From assembly GCF_051251085.1 (NCBI RefSeq), contig NZ_JBPCZH010000001.1, positions 991,482 to 1,055,481 of the forward strand: a stretch of 64,000 nt of DNA, given 5' to 3'. A model generated the notes under the pieces. The model was not told the origin of the DNA. It searched no databases and worked only from the letters and a program-made list of their open reading frames with translations. Both the position numbers and the translations under genes were made by a program. Source of the stretch: Cernens ardua (GTDB lineage: Bacteria > Pseudomonadota > Gammaproteobacteria > Pseudomonadales > Halomonadaceae). Below are positions 17,928-26,800 of the stretch, piece by piece (positions within the stretch are counted from its first letter, which is position 1; each line of letters opens with the position of its first letter).

Positions 17928-19802
17928 TCAAGAGATGCTATCCTGACCTTTATCTGGATGATGTTCTGGTTCATCTTCCTCGGGTAATTCGGACAGAGAG
18001 CGGATAGACGCATCATCAGCGGGCTCTTCGATCGGTTCCACAATCAGAGACAAACGCTCGGTTTCAAAATCCACATGTGATGCCTCCATGACCGGCAATG
18101 TTTTGCTTGCCCGAGAAGAAAGCTGACTAAAACGATCTACCTTGCCATAAAGCCCCTGCTGACCCGCCAACGCTTTTACAGTACTGTTGTAGTGATTACT
18201 AACGGTATTCAATGTACCGCCCAACTTGCTTAATCGTTCCGCCACCGTACACACGGAGTTGTAGATATCCCCGGCCTTTTCGCTGATTTCACGCGCTTCT
18301 GCGTTACTGTTTTCGATCATCCACAAATTGGATACCGTTCGCAGAATAGGGATGAGGGTAGTATGGGATACCAGCACAATGTTCTTTTTGTAACCGTATT
18401 CGAAAAGATCCCTGTTATTTTTGAGCGCTTCAATATAAGCAGGCTCAATGGACATGAACATCAGCACAAAATTCGGGCTGCGCCCTACGACACTGGTATA
18501 ATCCTTCGACGCCAGATCATCAATATGCCTTCTGACCGCTCGGACATGTTCGTTCAAGGCAAGATTATACGCTTCCGGCGTTTCTGCACTCACAACCCGA
18601 TCATAGGCATTCAGGGACACCTTGCTATCAATGATGATGTGCTTTCCATCCGGTAGCTTGATCAGATAGTCGGTCTGCTTTTGTTTTCCTTCAGCATCCC
18701 GGAACGCGCTTTGTACTTCATAATGAGCATCTTCCATCAACCCACTCATTTCAAGCGTGCGCCGTAGCTGTGCTTCACCCCAGGCCCCTCGTTGCTGGGA
18801 ATCCCCTTTCAATGCAGAGGTCAGGTTATTCGCCTCTTTACTCATCTTCATACCAATATCCAGTACTTTGCGGATCTCGGCATTGAGGTTGGTATTACCA
18901 CGCAGTGAAGCATCGTGTACTTCGTTTACGCGTTTTTGGAATCCTTCGATCTGTTCACGGAAAGGCTTGAGAAGATGATCAAGACTACTTTGACTCGCCT
19001 GTGAAAACGTTTTGCCTTTCTCCTCGAAAATTCTATTGGCCAGATTCTCGAACTCTTTGGTCAACGACTGGCGGCTGTCACCCAATTGCTGCATCTGCTC
19101 CTTGAAATGCTCTTCCTTGCGTTGCAGCGTGGTTTTAAGCTCGGTGTACTCATTATTCAATGCAAGGTGGCGCTTTTGCAGACTCTCAAGTTGCCCCACC
19201 TTCGCGTCGAATGCCTGTTTATGTTCCAGAAGTTGCTCACGTGCATCCTTGTTGGAAGCCCATAGTTCCTGAGCTTTTTTGCCCTCATTAGCCAGTTTTT
19301 CATTGAGCTGATGAATGGATGCCCGCTCCTGCTGAACTACTTGTTCGCTTTTTGTCAGACGTTCCAAAAGTTCCTCTACCCGCTCTTTTGTCGCGCGGTG
19401 ATCTGCCTGTACTGTTTCCAGCTGTGTCACCGTCTGATGATATGCATTCCGGGCATTTTCAAGAGTTTGTTGCCGGCTCTGGAGTTCCTGCCTGTATTCG
19501 GCAATCGTCGCATTCAAACGTTGTTCGGTTTGCTGTGCTGTTTCGACGTGCTGCTGTAATCGGCTTTCCGACAACTGCCGGGTGTGTAGCGCATTATTCA
19601 GGCGAGTGACTTCTTCCTGTTGTTGCTGGTTTTTGGCATGGGTATCGGCTAAAGCTTCTTCAAGTTGACGCAATCGCCCCTGATATTCAGTAACCTTACG
19701 TCCTTGTAACACCATCGCAAGAAGATAGCCGAGTAGAGCGAGCACTAACCCGGCGATAATAGCAATGATCATGAATTCGGGAGAGCCTTGTGGAGACTGC
19801 AT
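17928..19802 (-). CDS. rmuC: DNA recombination protein RmuC
   Basis: RmuC limits recombination between inverted repeats and has a restriction-endonuclease-like core. Placing the start at the ATG before QSPQGSPEF gives 624 residues; the next in-frame Met (at FMIIAI) is also possible, and upstream codons lack family character. A membrane anchor (IIAIIAGLVLALLGYLLAM) is followed by a long coiled coil rich in Gln and Glu, longer than in E. coli RmuC (475). The nuclease core shows GAWGEAQLRRTLE, QTDYLIKLPDG and IIIDSKVSL, giving the PD-(D/E)xK set. Convergent with the Spy-like gene. Confidence 0.93.
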   Translation of the reverse strand: MQSPQGSPEFMIIAIIAGLVLALLGYLLAMVLQGRKVTEYQGRLRQLEEALADTHAKNQQQQEEVTRLNNALHTRQLSESRLQQHVETAQQTEQRLNATIAEYRQELQSRQQTLENARNAYHQTVTQLETVQADHRATKERVEELLERLTKSEQVVQQERASIHQLNEKLANEGKKAQELWASNKDAREQLLEHKQAFDAKVGQLESLQKRHLALNNEYTELKTTLQRKEEHFKEQMQQLGDSRQSLTKEFENLANRIFEEKGKTFSQASQSSLDHLLKPFREQIEGFQKRVNEVHDASLRGNTNLNAEIRKVLDIGMKMSKEANNLTSALKGDSQQRGAWGEAQLRRTLEMSGLMEDAHYEVQSAFRDAEGKQKQTDYLIKLPDGKHIIIDSKVSLNAYDRVVSAETPEAYNLALNEHVRAVRRHIDDLASKDYTSVVGRSPNFVLMFMSIEPAYIEALKNNRDLFEYGYKKNIVLVSHTTLIPILRTVSNLWMIENSNAEAREISEKAGDIYNSVCTVAERLSKLGGTLNTVSNHYNSTVKALAGQQGLYGKVDRFSQLSSRASKTLPVMEASHVDFETERLSLIVEPIEEPADDASIRSLSELPEEDEPEHHPDKGQDSIS

Positions 19803-20550
19803 ATATTTACCTACGTTATTTACAACCATGAACTGACAATAAGTGACATCCCAACCAAGAAAGTGCACCTATAGCACTCACTCGCTGTGTGCCACTTCTC
19901 AAGATGAGATAAAAGACGCGTCTAATCCGGAGCGTTGTACTTATTGCCATCAGGAGCCCCGCGAAGCCATCACAACATGATAATGATTAACCATTATTAT
20001 TTTGTCGCCTATTCGCGCCTATAGGAACGACATGAGTGACTGAAAATCATATCACGCTGAGCACGTCTGTAAGCTGCCCGTGAGAGAGAAATAAATACAG
20101 AAACACTCAATGCAGGAAATGTTTGACGTGCGCTACTGAATTGAAGGCTCACTCAGACAAAGGTCTAGTTCAACCCATCTATTGAAGGCGTACCATAAAA
20201 CAGGATCTTGTTATGAAGCATTTAAATGAATGAAACCGTATACATTTCATCTCTTTCTACTTTTACATTTTACAGATACTTCTAATAACTGCTTGCAGTC
20301 TCTAATCAGAGTTAGCCAGCAGAGCAGACCGCTAACGAATCTAAAGCTGGGAACGTAATTCAATCGCCTGGTGAGAAGAGCACTTCCTCTCAAACCAGAG
20401 TCTGTTTCCCAATTCATGCATTACCTTCACACAATGAAGTTATGCACGCCGTCTTCAGGTGATCCCTGAACGAGCTGGCAAATAGTAAGTCCTCCCATCA
20501 GTCACAATGATCGGAAAACACTTTAAAACTATTCATAAGGAAGACCGGGA
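19803..20550. other. Long intergenic region between rmuC and tal
   Basis: About 750 bp between divergent rmuC and tal with no supported gene on either strand. It holds a Fur-box-like dyad at 19979-19997. I see no RNA gene or strong hairpin. Confidence 0.5.
19979..19997. promoter_or_regulatory. Fur-box-like sequence
   Basis: GATAATGATTAACCATTAT keeps the first nine bases of the Fur consensus and a partly matching second half, with ATAATG/CATTAT arms. It is 177 bp upstream of rmuC and 554 bp upstream of tal, so the target is unclear. Confidence 0.35.
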
Positions 20551-21498
20551 ATGACATCTCAGTTAGAGGGATTGAAAGAGCTGACCAAAGTGGTAGCTGA
20601 TACTGGCGATCTTGAAGCCATCAAAAAATTCAAACCTGTCGACGCAACCACCAACCCTTCTCTTATCCTCAAGGCTTTCGATTTACCTGCTTATAAAGAA
20701 CTGATCAGCACTACCATCAAGGAAGCGGCCTCGGAAGTTACGGGCGAAGGTCAGATGGAACATATCATCGACCGCTTGTCTGTCGCGATGGGTGTAGAAA
20801 TACACAAATACCTACCGGGATACATGTCGACAGAAGTGGCTGTGCATGTCTCATATGACAAAGCCAAAAATATCGAAAAGGCGCGCAAGCTGGTGGGCCT
20901 ATACGAAAAAGCCGGCGTTCCGCGTGATCAGGTACTTATCAAGATTGCCTCCACTTGGGAAGGTATTCAGGCAGCAGAAGAGCTTGAAAAAGAAGGTATT
21001 CAAACCAACCTGACACTCCTGTTCAGTGATGCTCAGGCGCGAGCCTGTTTTGAGGCGGGCGTGACAATGGTCTCCCCTTATGCGGGGCGTATCATGGACT
21101 GGTACAGTAAACAGACAGGTAAACAGTACACTGCCGAAGAAGATCCGGGTGTGATTTTCGTACGTGGCGTAAATGATTTTGCCAAGAAACATGATTTCAA
21201 AACGGTTGTCATGGGCGCCAGTTTCCGCAATAAAGAGGAAGTGCTTGCGCTAGCCGGACTGGATCGCCTGACCATTTCTGCTGACCTGTTGAATGAGCTG
21301 TACGAGACTGAAGGCAGTGTTGAGCAAAAAGTATTTTCACCCAAAGCGACGGAACCTCAACCGCCCCGTCTGACCGAAGCCGAGTTCCGTTGGCAGCATG
21401 CATCAGATGCAATGGCCAATGCGCAACTGGCGGCGGGTATTCATGGTTTCTACAGAGACACAGAGAAACTGGCAGAGATGATCAAAAGTCGTCTGTAA
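20551..21498 (+). CDS. tal: Transaldolase
   Basis: Transfers a dihydroxyacetone unit between sugar phosphates in the non-oxidative pentose phosphate pathway. 315 residues, as in TalB (317). Visible motifs: KPVDATTNPSLILKA near the N-terminus, Asp17 in VADTGD, the Schiff-base Lys131 in QVLIKIASTWEGIQAA, and NLTLLFSDAQA. An AAGGAAG ribosome site lies upstream. Stands alone; a terminator follows at 21600. Confidence 0.97.
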   Translation: MTSQLEGLKELTKVVADTGDLEAIKKFKPVDATTNPSLILKAFDLPAYKELISTTIKEAASEVTGEGQMEHIIDRLSVAMGVEIHKYLPGYMSTEVAVHVSYDKAKNIEKARKLVGLYEKAGVPRDQVLIKIASTWEGIQAAEELEKEGIQTNLTLLFSDAQARACFEAGVTMVSPYAGRIMDWYSKQTGKQYTAEEDPGVIFVRGVNDFAKKHDFKTVVMGASFRNKEEVLALAGLDRLTISADLLNELYETEGSVEQKVFSPKATEPQPPRLTEAEFRWQHASDAMANAQLAAGIHGFYRDTEKLAEMIKSRL

Positions 21499-21599
21499 GG
21501 GTCAGGGCTTTTTGGTGTATGTCCGACGTGGGTTTGCATGCATTAAAAAGAGTGATGACTGTAGAAAAACAATAACGACAGAAAAATGATAACTACAAA

Positions 21600-21630
21600 T
21601 AAACGCCAGCCTGATCAGGGTTGGCGTTTT
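21600..21630. terminator. Bidirectional terminator after tal
   Basis: AAACGCCA...TGGCGTTTT stem with inner CCTGATCAGG; A-tract on one side and T-tract on the other. Ends tal and the convergent lipoprotein gene. Confidence 0.8.
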
Positions 21631-21645
21631 CGAATAGCACCTTTC

Positions 21646-22161
21646 TTAACTGGCGGTGCCGATATACTTCAAATGCTGACGTTGTTTCGACGGCACATCC
21701 TGTAGAAGAACAATATGCATTCCAGATGTTTTACCATCGACACGTGATACATTTTCTCCCAATGTTGCATCAATATGATCAGGGCTCAACGTGTACATTT
21801 TTCCATTGAATGGATCAACAACAAACCACCCGATCAGACCACCGAATACCAAATTACCCGCCAGATACCAACCATTCGCATGTGCTGTTATCTCAACCGT
21901 TCTGGATGTAAAGCCAGCTTTGGAGATAACAACTTTATAACTCTTTTTACCCCAATAATGCCCGGTAGATTTTTCAAGTGATACGGTGGTTGGCGTATCT
22001 CCTTCGAAAATATCTTTCGCGGATTCATCGGTAATAGTGACATGTGCGTGTGAGGGCGAACTGGTAATGGCAATATTTTGTTGTTCGTCTCCCACAATAG
22101 AGGCGCACCCTGTCAATAACGCTGAAGAAGACAACATAGCCAACGCAATGATTTTTTTCAC
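21646..22161 (-). CDS. Small lipoprotein with PEGA-like repeat
   Basis: 171 residues. Type II signal peptide with lipobox LLTGC (Cys about residue 19), then a short PEGA-like stretch (ITSSPSHAHVTITDES and VVISKAGFTSRTVEI), a Gly/Trp hydrophobic segment (NLVFGGLIGWFVVDPFNGKMY), and a less ordered tail. The start is GTG 22161 with AAGGGA 9 nt upstream. Related proteins are common lipoproteins of unknown function in proteobacteria and phages. It is the last host-like gene before the prophage end. Confidence 0.72.
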   Translation of the reverse strand: MKKIIALAMLSSSALLTGCASIVGDEQQNIAITSSPSHAHVTITDESAKDIFEGDTPTTVSLEKSTGHYWGKKSYKVVISKAGFTSRTVEITAHANGWYLAGNLVFGGLIGWFVVDPFNGKMYTLSPDHIDATLGENVSRVDGKTSGMHIVLLQDVPSKQRQHLKYIGTAS

Positions 22162-22424
22162 TTATTATGATCCCTTGATATTAAAAAAGCGCGTAAGAAT
22201 ATCAAATCATCAATAAGCGTTGAAACCGGAATAGCTCAAAATTATGCCTTAATTTCAATGAGTTAAGGAGGATTCAGGGATGCTACGATTATAGAGCAGA
22301 TCTGGCTATGTTAGAGCAATCACAAGAATTCATGTATGAGGCAGGAAAAGGGGATATTACAGGCGACTGATGCCGAGTAGTAAGCTTGTCTACAGAAGGG
22401 GAGTGTCTTTTCAAGACCTAAGAG
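22162..22424. other. Intergenic region left of the prophage end
   Basis: About 260 bp without a supported gene. A reading frame on the minus strand (22320-22739) runs through the tRNA-like element and has no protein character. Confidence 0.45.
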
Positions 22425-22511
22425 TGGTGCCAGCGGCCGGACTCGAACTGGCACAAATGTCACTCCGGTGGATTTTGAATCCACTAACGTGTAAATATTT
22501 ACCGCGCCTGC
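22425..22511 (-). tRNA. Divergent tRNA-Leu(CAA)-like gene, probable attachment site
   Basis: Read on the minus strand: anticodon arm GTGGA-TTCAAAA-TCCAC with anticodon CAA, class II variable region, T-arm GCCAG-TTCGAGT-CCGGC with one A/C mismatch, acceptor 3' strand CGCTGGC, discriminator A and an encoded CCA (22425-22427). The 5' strand GCAGGCG pairs at six of seven positions, and the spacing to the anticodon stem is exactly that of tRNA-Leu. The D-arm is not canonical: it is replaced by a GTAAATATTTAC palindrome and lacks the D-loop GG. A decayed gene or a phage-made tRNA end at an attachment site fits best. Confidence 0.6.
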
Positions 22512-22540
22512 ACCGCGGGATACAGCGATGTTAGTGGATT
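22478..22540. repeat. 11-bp inverted repeat at the attachment end
   Basis: AATCCACTAAC (22478-22488) and GTTAGTGGATT (22530-22540) are perfect inverted copies 41 bp apart. The left arm is the 5' part of the tRNA anticodon stem. Such arms may be integrase core-type sites. Confidence 0.6.
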
Positions 22541-22580
22541 TGGCATATTCTATTGAGTCTATACAGTTGGGTTCAGTCGA

Positions 22581-22889
22581 ATGAGTCAGCAACCAAACAG
22601 CAACCACATGGATGACGAATACCTCGCTATCAAATGGCGGAAAAGCATGGAGCGCAAAGGCTGGATCAGCTATAGCCGAGCCAAGCCTCCCGCTACAGGC
22701 ATGTATGAATATCATGCCATCTATAGAGGCCAACTCCACTCAGGACGTGCAGAGCGTGATATCACGAAGATAAATACACCGGGCACGCCTGATTATTTTT
22801 ATCACCACCGAACTGGGCAAGCTGTGTGGAGACACTGCAAGCCCGGCAAAACGGGTCGTCTTATTAGGCCGCTGCCCTGGCGAAGCTAG
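22581..22889 (+). CDS. Hypothetical protein at the prophage end
   Basis: 102 residues, basic, rich in Tyr, Trp and His (KGWISYSRAKPPATGMYEYH, DYFYHHRTGQAVWRHCKPGK). It is the only plus-strand gene between the attachment end and the tail fibre genes, a location where cargo genes are often found. No family recognised and no strong ribosome site; an in-frame ATG at codon 10 is an alternative start. Its last bases overlap the convergent tail gene by 4 nt. Confidence 0.45.
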   Translation: MSQQPNSNHMDDEYLAIKWRKSMERKGWISYSRAKPPATGMYEYHAIYRGQLHSGRAERDITKINTPGTPDYFYHHRTGQAVWRHCKPGKTGRLIRPLPWRS

Positions 22890-23554
22890 AGGTTTGTTAC
22901 ATCGATAACGATTCCTGAGAACTCATAGTCACTCGGAAGTGCGGGAAGCATTGCGGAAGTGCCATCCACGTTTTGACCGGTGCTGAATGTAGTATATTTC
23001 ACACCAATCCCTTCGTTTTGAAATGCTCCCCAAGCACTAATAACTTGCATGTAATGCCCAGAGGGATCTGCGCCCGCTTGTTGTATATACCAGGTTGATG
23101 TTACTGCCATCGCATACGTCCTGCCGTATGATGAGAAAACCTGTTCGTCAGAATCGCCTAGCTTCTTCGAGATGAAATCTACTACTCGCATATATTTCAT
23201 GCGAGAGTCGAAACAAATCTCACCTCCCGCGCCTAAAACCTCAAGCCCCCAATTCGAATTGTCGTATCGTTGTCCTTGGCTGGGATCACCAAATACCCAA
23301 TATTCACCACCAATGGAGACATTTTTTTCGTTAAAGGATGAGACAATCCAATTCTCGCCATTGTTTGCAATAATGGATTTTGCATTACAACGGAACGCAA
23401 CAAATTGTCCCTGAACCTTTTTAACAGTAGCTTGGTACTGGCCGCCATTATTCGAAAAATTCAAAGTTCCTTTGCTTATGAGCGCTAAGTTTTTGAAGTT
23501 TTCCGATATTTGTAACTTTCCAGTATTAGAGTAAATTTCGATCCCGTAACTCAT
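22886..23554 (-). CDS. Tail tip/fibre-associated protein, DUF6453-like
   Basis: 222 residues from the ATG before SYGIEIYSNTGKLQI; the start is chosen because it overlaps the previous gene by ATGA and because the upstream paralogue starts with the same MSYG(I/L)E(I/V)Y. The N-terminal strand-rich part resembles small phage proteins encoded after J that decorate the tail tip. The remainder is Gly/Ser/Asn/Tyr-rich, beta-like and may bind receptor. Last gene of the late operon. Function is inferred from position. Confidence 0.6.
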   Translation of the reverse strand: MSYGIEIYSNTGKLQISENFKNLALISKGTLNFSNNGGQYQATVKKVQGQFVAFRCNAKSIIANNGENWIVSSFNEKNVSIGGEYWVFGDPSQGQRYDNSNWGLEVLGAGGEICFDSRMKYMRVVDFISKKLGDSDEQVFSSYGRTYAMAVTSTWYIQQAGADPSGHYMQVISAWGAFQNEGIGVKYTTFSTGQNVDGTSAMLPALPSDYEFSGIVIDVTNL

Positions 23555-23862
23555 AGACCGCATACTCCATACATTACTTGGATGTTGGCCCGATTCTCAG
23601 TAGCCATATTTCCAAACGTCCAACTGACAGTATCTCCATCGACGGTGATGTGAGGAGGGTTTTTCCTTAAATAATCCGGATCGGAATCATTTTGTGTATA
23701 ACCGCAAGAAACGGCAAAGCCCTTAGACATATTCAGATTGCCATCGGTGTGGCTACCATCCTCGGTACCAGTAGTTATGTATCCGAGGATGATGGACATG
23801 TTTATGTCGGGACTTACTATGAGATTGCCCTGGGCATCATAAACTTCAAGTCCATATGACAT
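23551..23862 (-). CDS. Tail tip-associated protein, paralogue of the next gene
   Basis: 103 residues beginning MSYGLEVYDAQGNLIVSPD, the same opening as the following gene, so the two arose by duplication or share a docking domain. It includes a short strand-rich core with HITVDGDTVSWTFGN. The stop overlaps the downstream start by ATGA and its own start overlaps the J stop by one base. Probable DUF6453-type tail tip protein. Confidence 0.6.
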   Translation of the reverse strand: MSYGLEVYDAQGNLIVSPDINMSIILGYITTGTEDGSHTDGNLNMSKGFAVSCGYTQNDSDPDYLRKNPPHITVDGDTVSWTFGNMATENRANIQVMYGVCGL

Positions 23863-26800
23863 TATGAAAGATTCCCTAGTTTTATTCTTATTTGTCCATT
23901 TTCATCGTAAACCCGAGTGCCCCGCTCAGTCATTTCAGTTCTCGCACCAGAAGTTCCTGATGAGGCGCTGAAAGTCGTTGCGTGAACTTGCCCTTTTATG
24001 TACGCCTGATCACAGAAAATTTTCCCTTGGTCAAACATCAGGCACATTCCGCCCCAATCAGTGTCCGTATTCCACCAGTAGTTAGGAGACCACAGTCGAT
24101 TGGTAATTTCAGCACTGCCCAGCATCGCACTCTTGATGTAAACGGTGTTGCCGCTAATCATGAATGGGTAGGTATCCCCAGTCTGGCCTGAACCCACCGC
24201 GAAACTATCTACGTCAAATATTGCCTGTGTCGAGCGGGCATTATTGTAAAGTCCAAACCCAGTAGCATGTCCGTTCGCATTCAGCTTAAGTGTATAGCCT
24301 GCCCATACATTGCCGTCTTTTACCCCAGCATTCAGATATTGCTGAGTAGATGCAATATCACTGGCGTTCTTATTTGAAGAGGCTTGTACGGTCTGTTTTG
24401 CATTTGCAACGGCACTGTCTGTCTGTGACTTCGTGTAATAATCATTTTGCACGACAGACTGATTATTACTGACCGTTGTGGAAAGCTGATTGAGTTGTTT
24501 CGTCACCGCGGCATTCTGCGAAGTGCGAGTCTGCGACTCCTGTTGAATTTTGGATGAGTTCTCACCCACGGTTGTTGAAAGGTCATCAATACGGCTGTTG
24601 GTAGCGCTGTTATGCTGCGCCTCTGTATTCTGCAGAGACGTAATTGAGCTCTGGGCATTGGAAGCTGCCGATTGCGCTGATTGAATCTGCTGAGTCAGTG
24701 CTTCCTTGTCATTTGCACGAGCTGTGGCTTCGCTTTGAATCGCAGCAGAAGTTGCTGGGCCAAGGAACTCGAACTTCCAGTTATTTGTTTGAAGAGATTG
24801 AACAGAAGTGTCATACCAATATACGCGGATGAGACCTCGGGAAGAATCGTTGGTTTCTGTACCCGTAAAAGTGATGGTTTTCCAAGTATTGGCAGGTATC
24901 TCTACACTTGTTCCATTCACCGGTTGCTGCTTACTGGTATTAATAGTGTTAACGACAGCATAGTGGTCAAAATTGACAGTTACAGCCTTTGAAGAGGTGT
25001 TTTGCACATCAACTGAAGCCTTGAATGCGTCATTCGAGTTCAAATTAAACAATGGACTCTCAACCAGACACACCCCACTGCTGTTGACCCTATTTATATT
25101 GAGAGAGAATTGCCCTTGCCATGTGCTAACGCTCAGAGTCCCATTCTGTGTTGACCATCCATAAGCATTATTGGCAAACGTAGGATTGACGACAGCATTG
25201 TAGCCACTTCCAAAGGATGCAGCGACATTGCTTATCTCAGTCGCTTGAGCAGATTGATTGCTGGATAGAGTTTTAAATTGCTGGTCAGCATTAGCCTTGT
25301 TGTTATTGACGGAGGTATTCAAGCCATCAATACGACTGTTCGTGGCACTATTGTGCTGCGCTTCGGTATTTTGTAACGATATAACAGCACTCTGAGCGTT
25401 GGAAGCTGTCGATTGTGCAGACTGAATCTGTTGCGTCAGAGCTTGCTTGTCGTTTGCCCTAGCCGTGGCTTCATCTTGGATCGCGGCATTTGTAGCCGGA
25501 CCCATAATCTCAAACTTCCAGTTATTAGTATTGATGGAAGATACTCGCTGTTCATACCAATACACTCTAACTAGGCCATGAGAGCCCCTATCACTTTCTT
25601 GTCCAGAAAAGGTTAACGTCATCCAGCTATTGGGAGGGATAACCGCACTTGTTCCGTTTACTGATTGCTGTTTACTGCTATTGTTAGGGTCAACAACAAT
25701 GTAATGGTCGAAATGCGCGGTGACCGCCGAATCCCCGTTATTCTGGATATCAACAGAGGCAGTGAATTGCCCTGTAGTAACATTGAAAAGTGGCGATTCG
25801 ACCAAGCAAACAGAAGACCCAGTCCCCACATCCATACGATTGATTTTGAGGGACTGTTGACCATTCCAGTACGATACCGCGAGCGTGCCCCTTTGAGTTG
25901 TCCACCCTCTTGCATTGTCATCAAAAACACTGTTGGGTATCAAATTGGAACCAGAACCGAAAGAAGCCGACAAGTCTTTCAAACTGTTGGCCTGGGCATT
26001 TTGGGCATCGGCCAGGGTTGACTGCTGGCTTATAATGCCGCTCAAGCTTTTATCAGTCTGGGACTTGTAATCATTCAGCGCCTTGGTATTGGCGCTATCT
26101 GCTGTCTGGCGTGCAGAAGCCTCTGCCGTGATGGCGGAGCTATTTCCCTCAACTTTACCCGATAGCTGCTGGAGGGCCTTCTCGTTTGCAGTATCCCCCT
26201 CCTGCCGAGCGCTGGTTTCCTGGGTAATAGCTGTGGAATTGTTATCAACCTTTGTCGTAACAACATCAATACGGTCATTGGTTGCCTTGTTATGACTCGC
26301 TTCTGTATTTTGTGCTTGCGTCGCCGTGCTCTGTGCATTATCCGCTGCTGACTTTGCGGTATTGATCTGCTGTGTCAGGGCTTCTTTATCATTTGCCCGA
26401 GCGGTAGCTTCACTCTGTATCGCAGCATCAAGGACAGGACCCTGTACTTCACATTGCCAGTTTGTGGTCAGTACTTTCAGTCCATTGGGTGCGTTCGTCG
26501 TTGTCAGCCACAGTTGGGCAGCAGATACCCCATCGGGAATGTTGCCCGACAGTCCCATGGATACCCATTTGCGAGGTGGGATAGACGCATACTTATTGAT
26601 GTCGGCTACATCATTAATATCAGTAGCATTTGGGTAGGTATACAACTCCAAAGAGGCAAGTACAGTATCATCACAATCAAAATATACAGCAATAGCTGCG
26701 CTGAATTTACGACCTTGAGTCACTGCAAAGCGTTTTGACTGAATCCCCTGCCATTTACTGCCACCAAATCCAGTACCTTGTATGCACTCACCTTGCGCAT

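Noticed and set aside
22320..22739. 139-codon minus-strand frame across the tRNA-like element
   Set aside because: It runs through the tRNA-like sequence and opposes a more plausible plus-strand gene.
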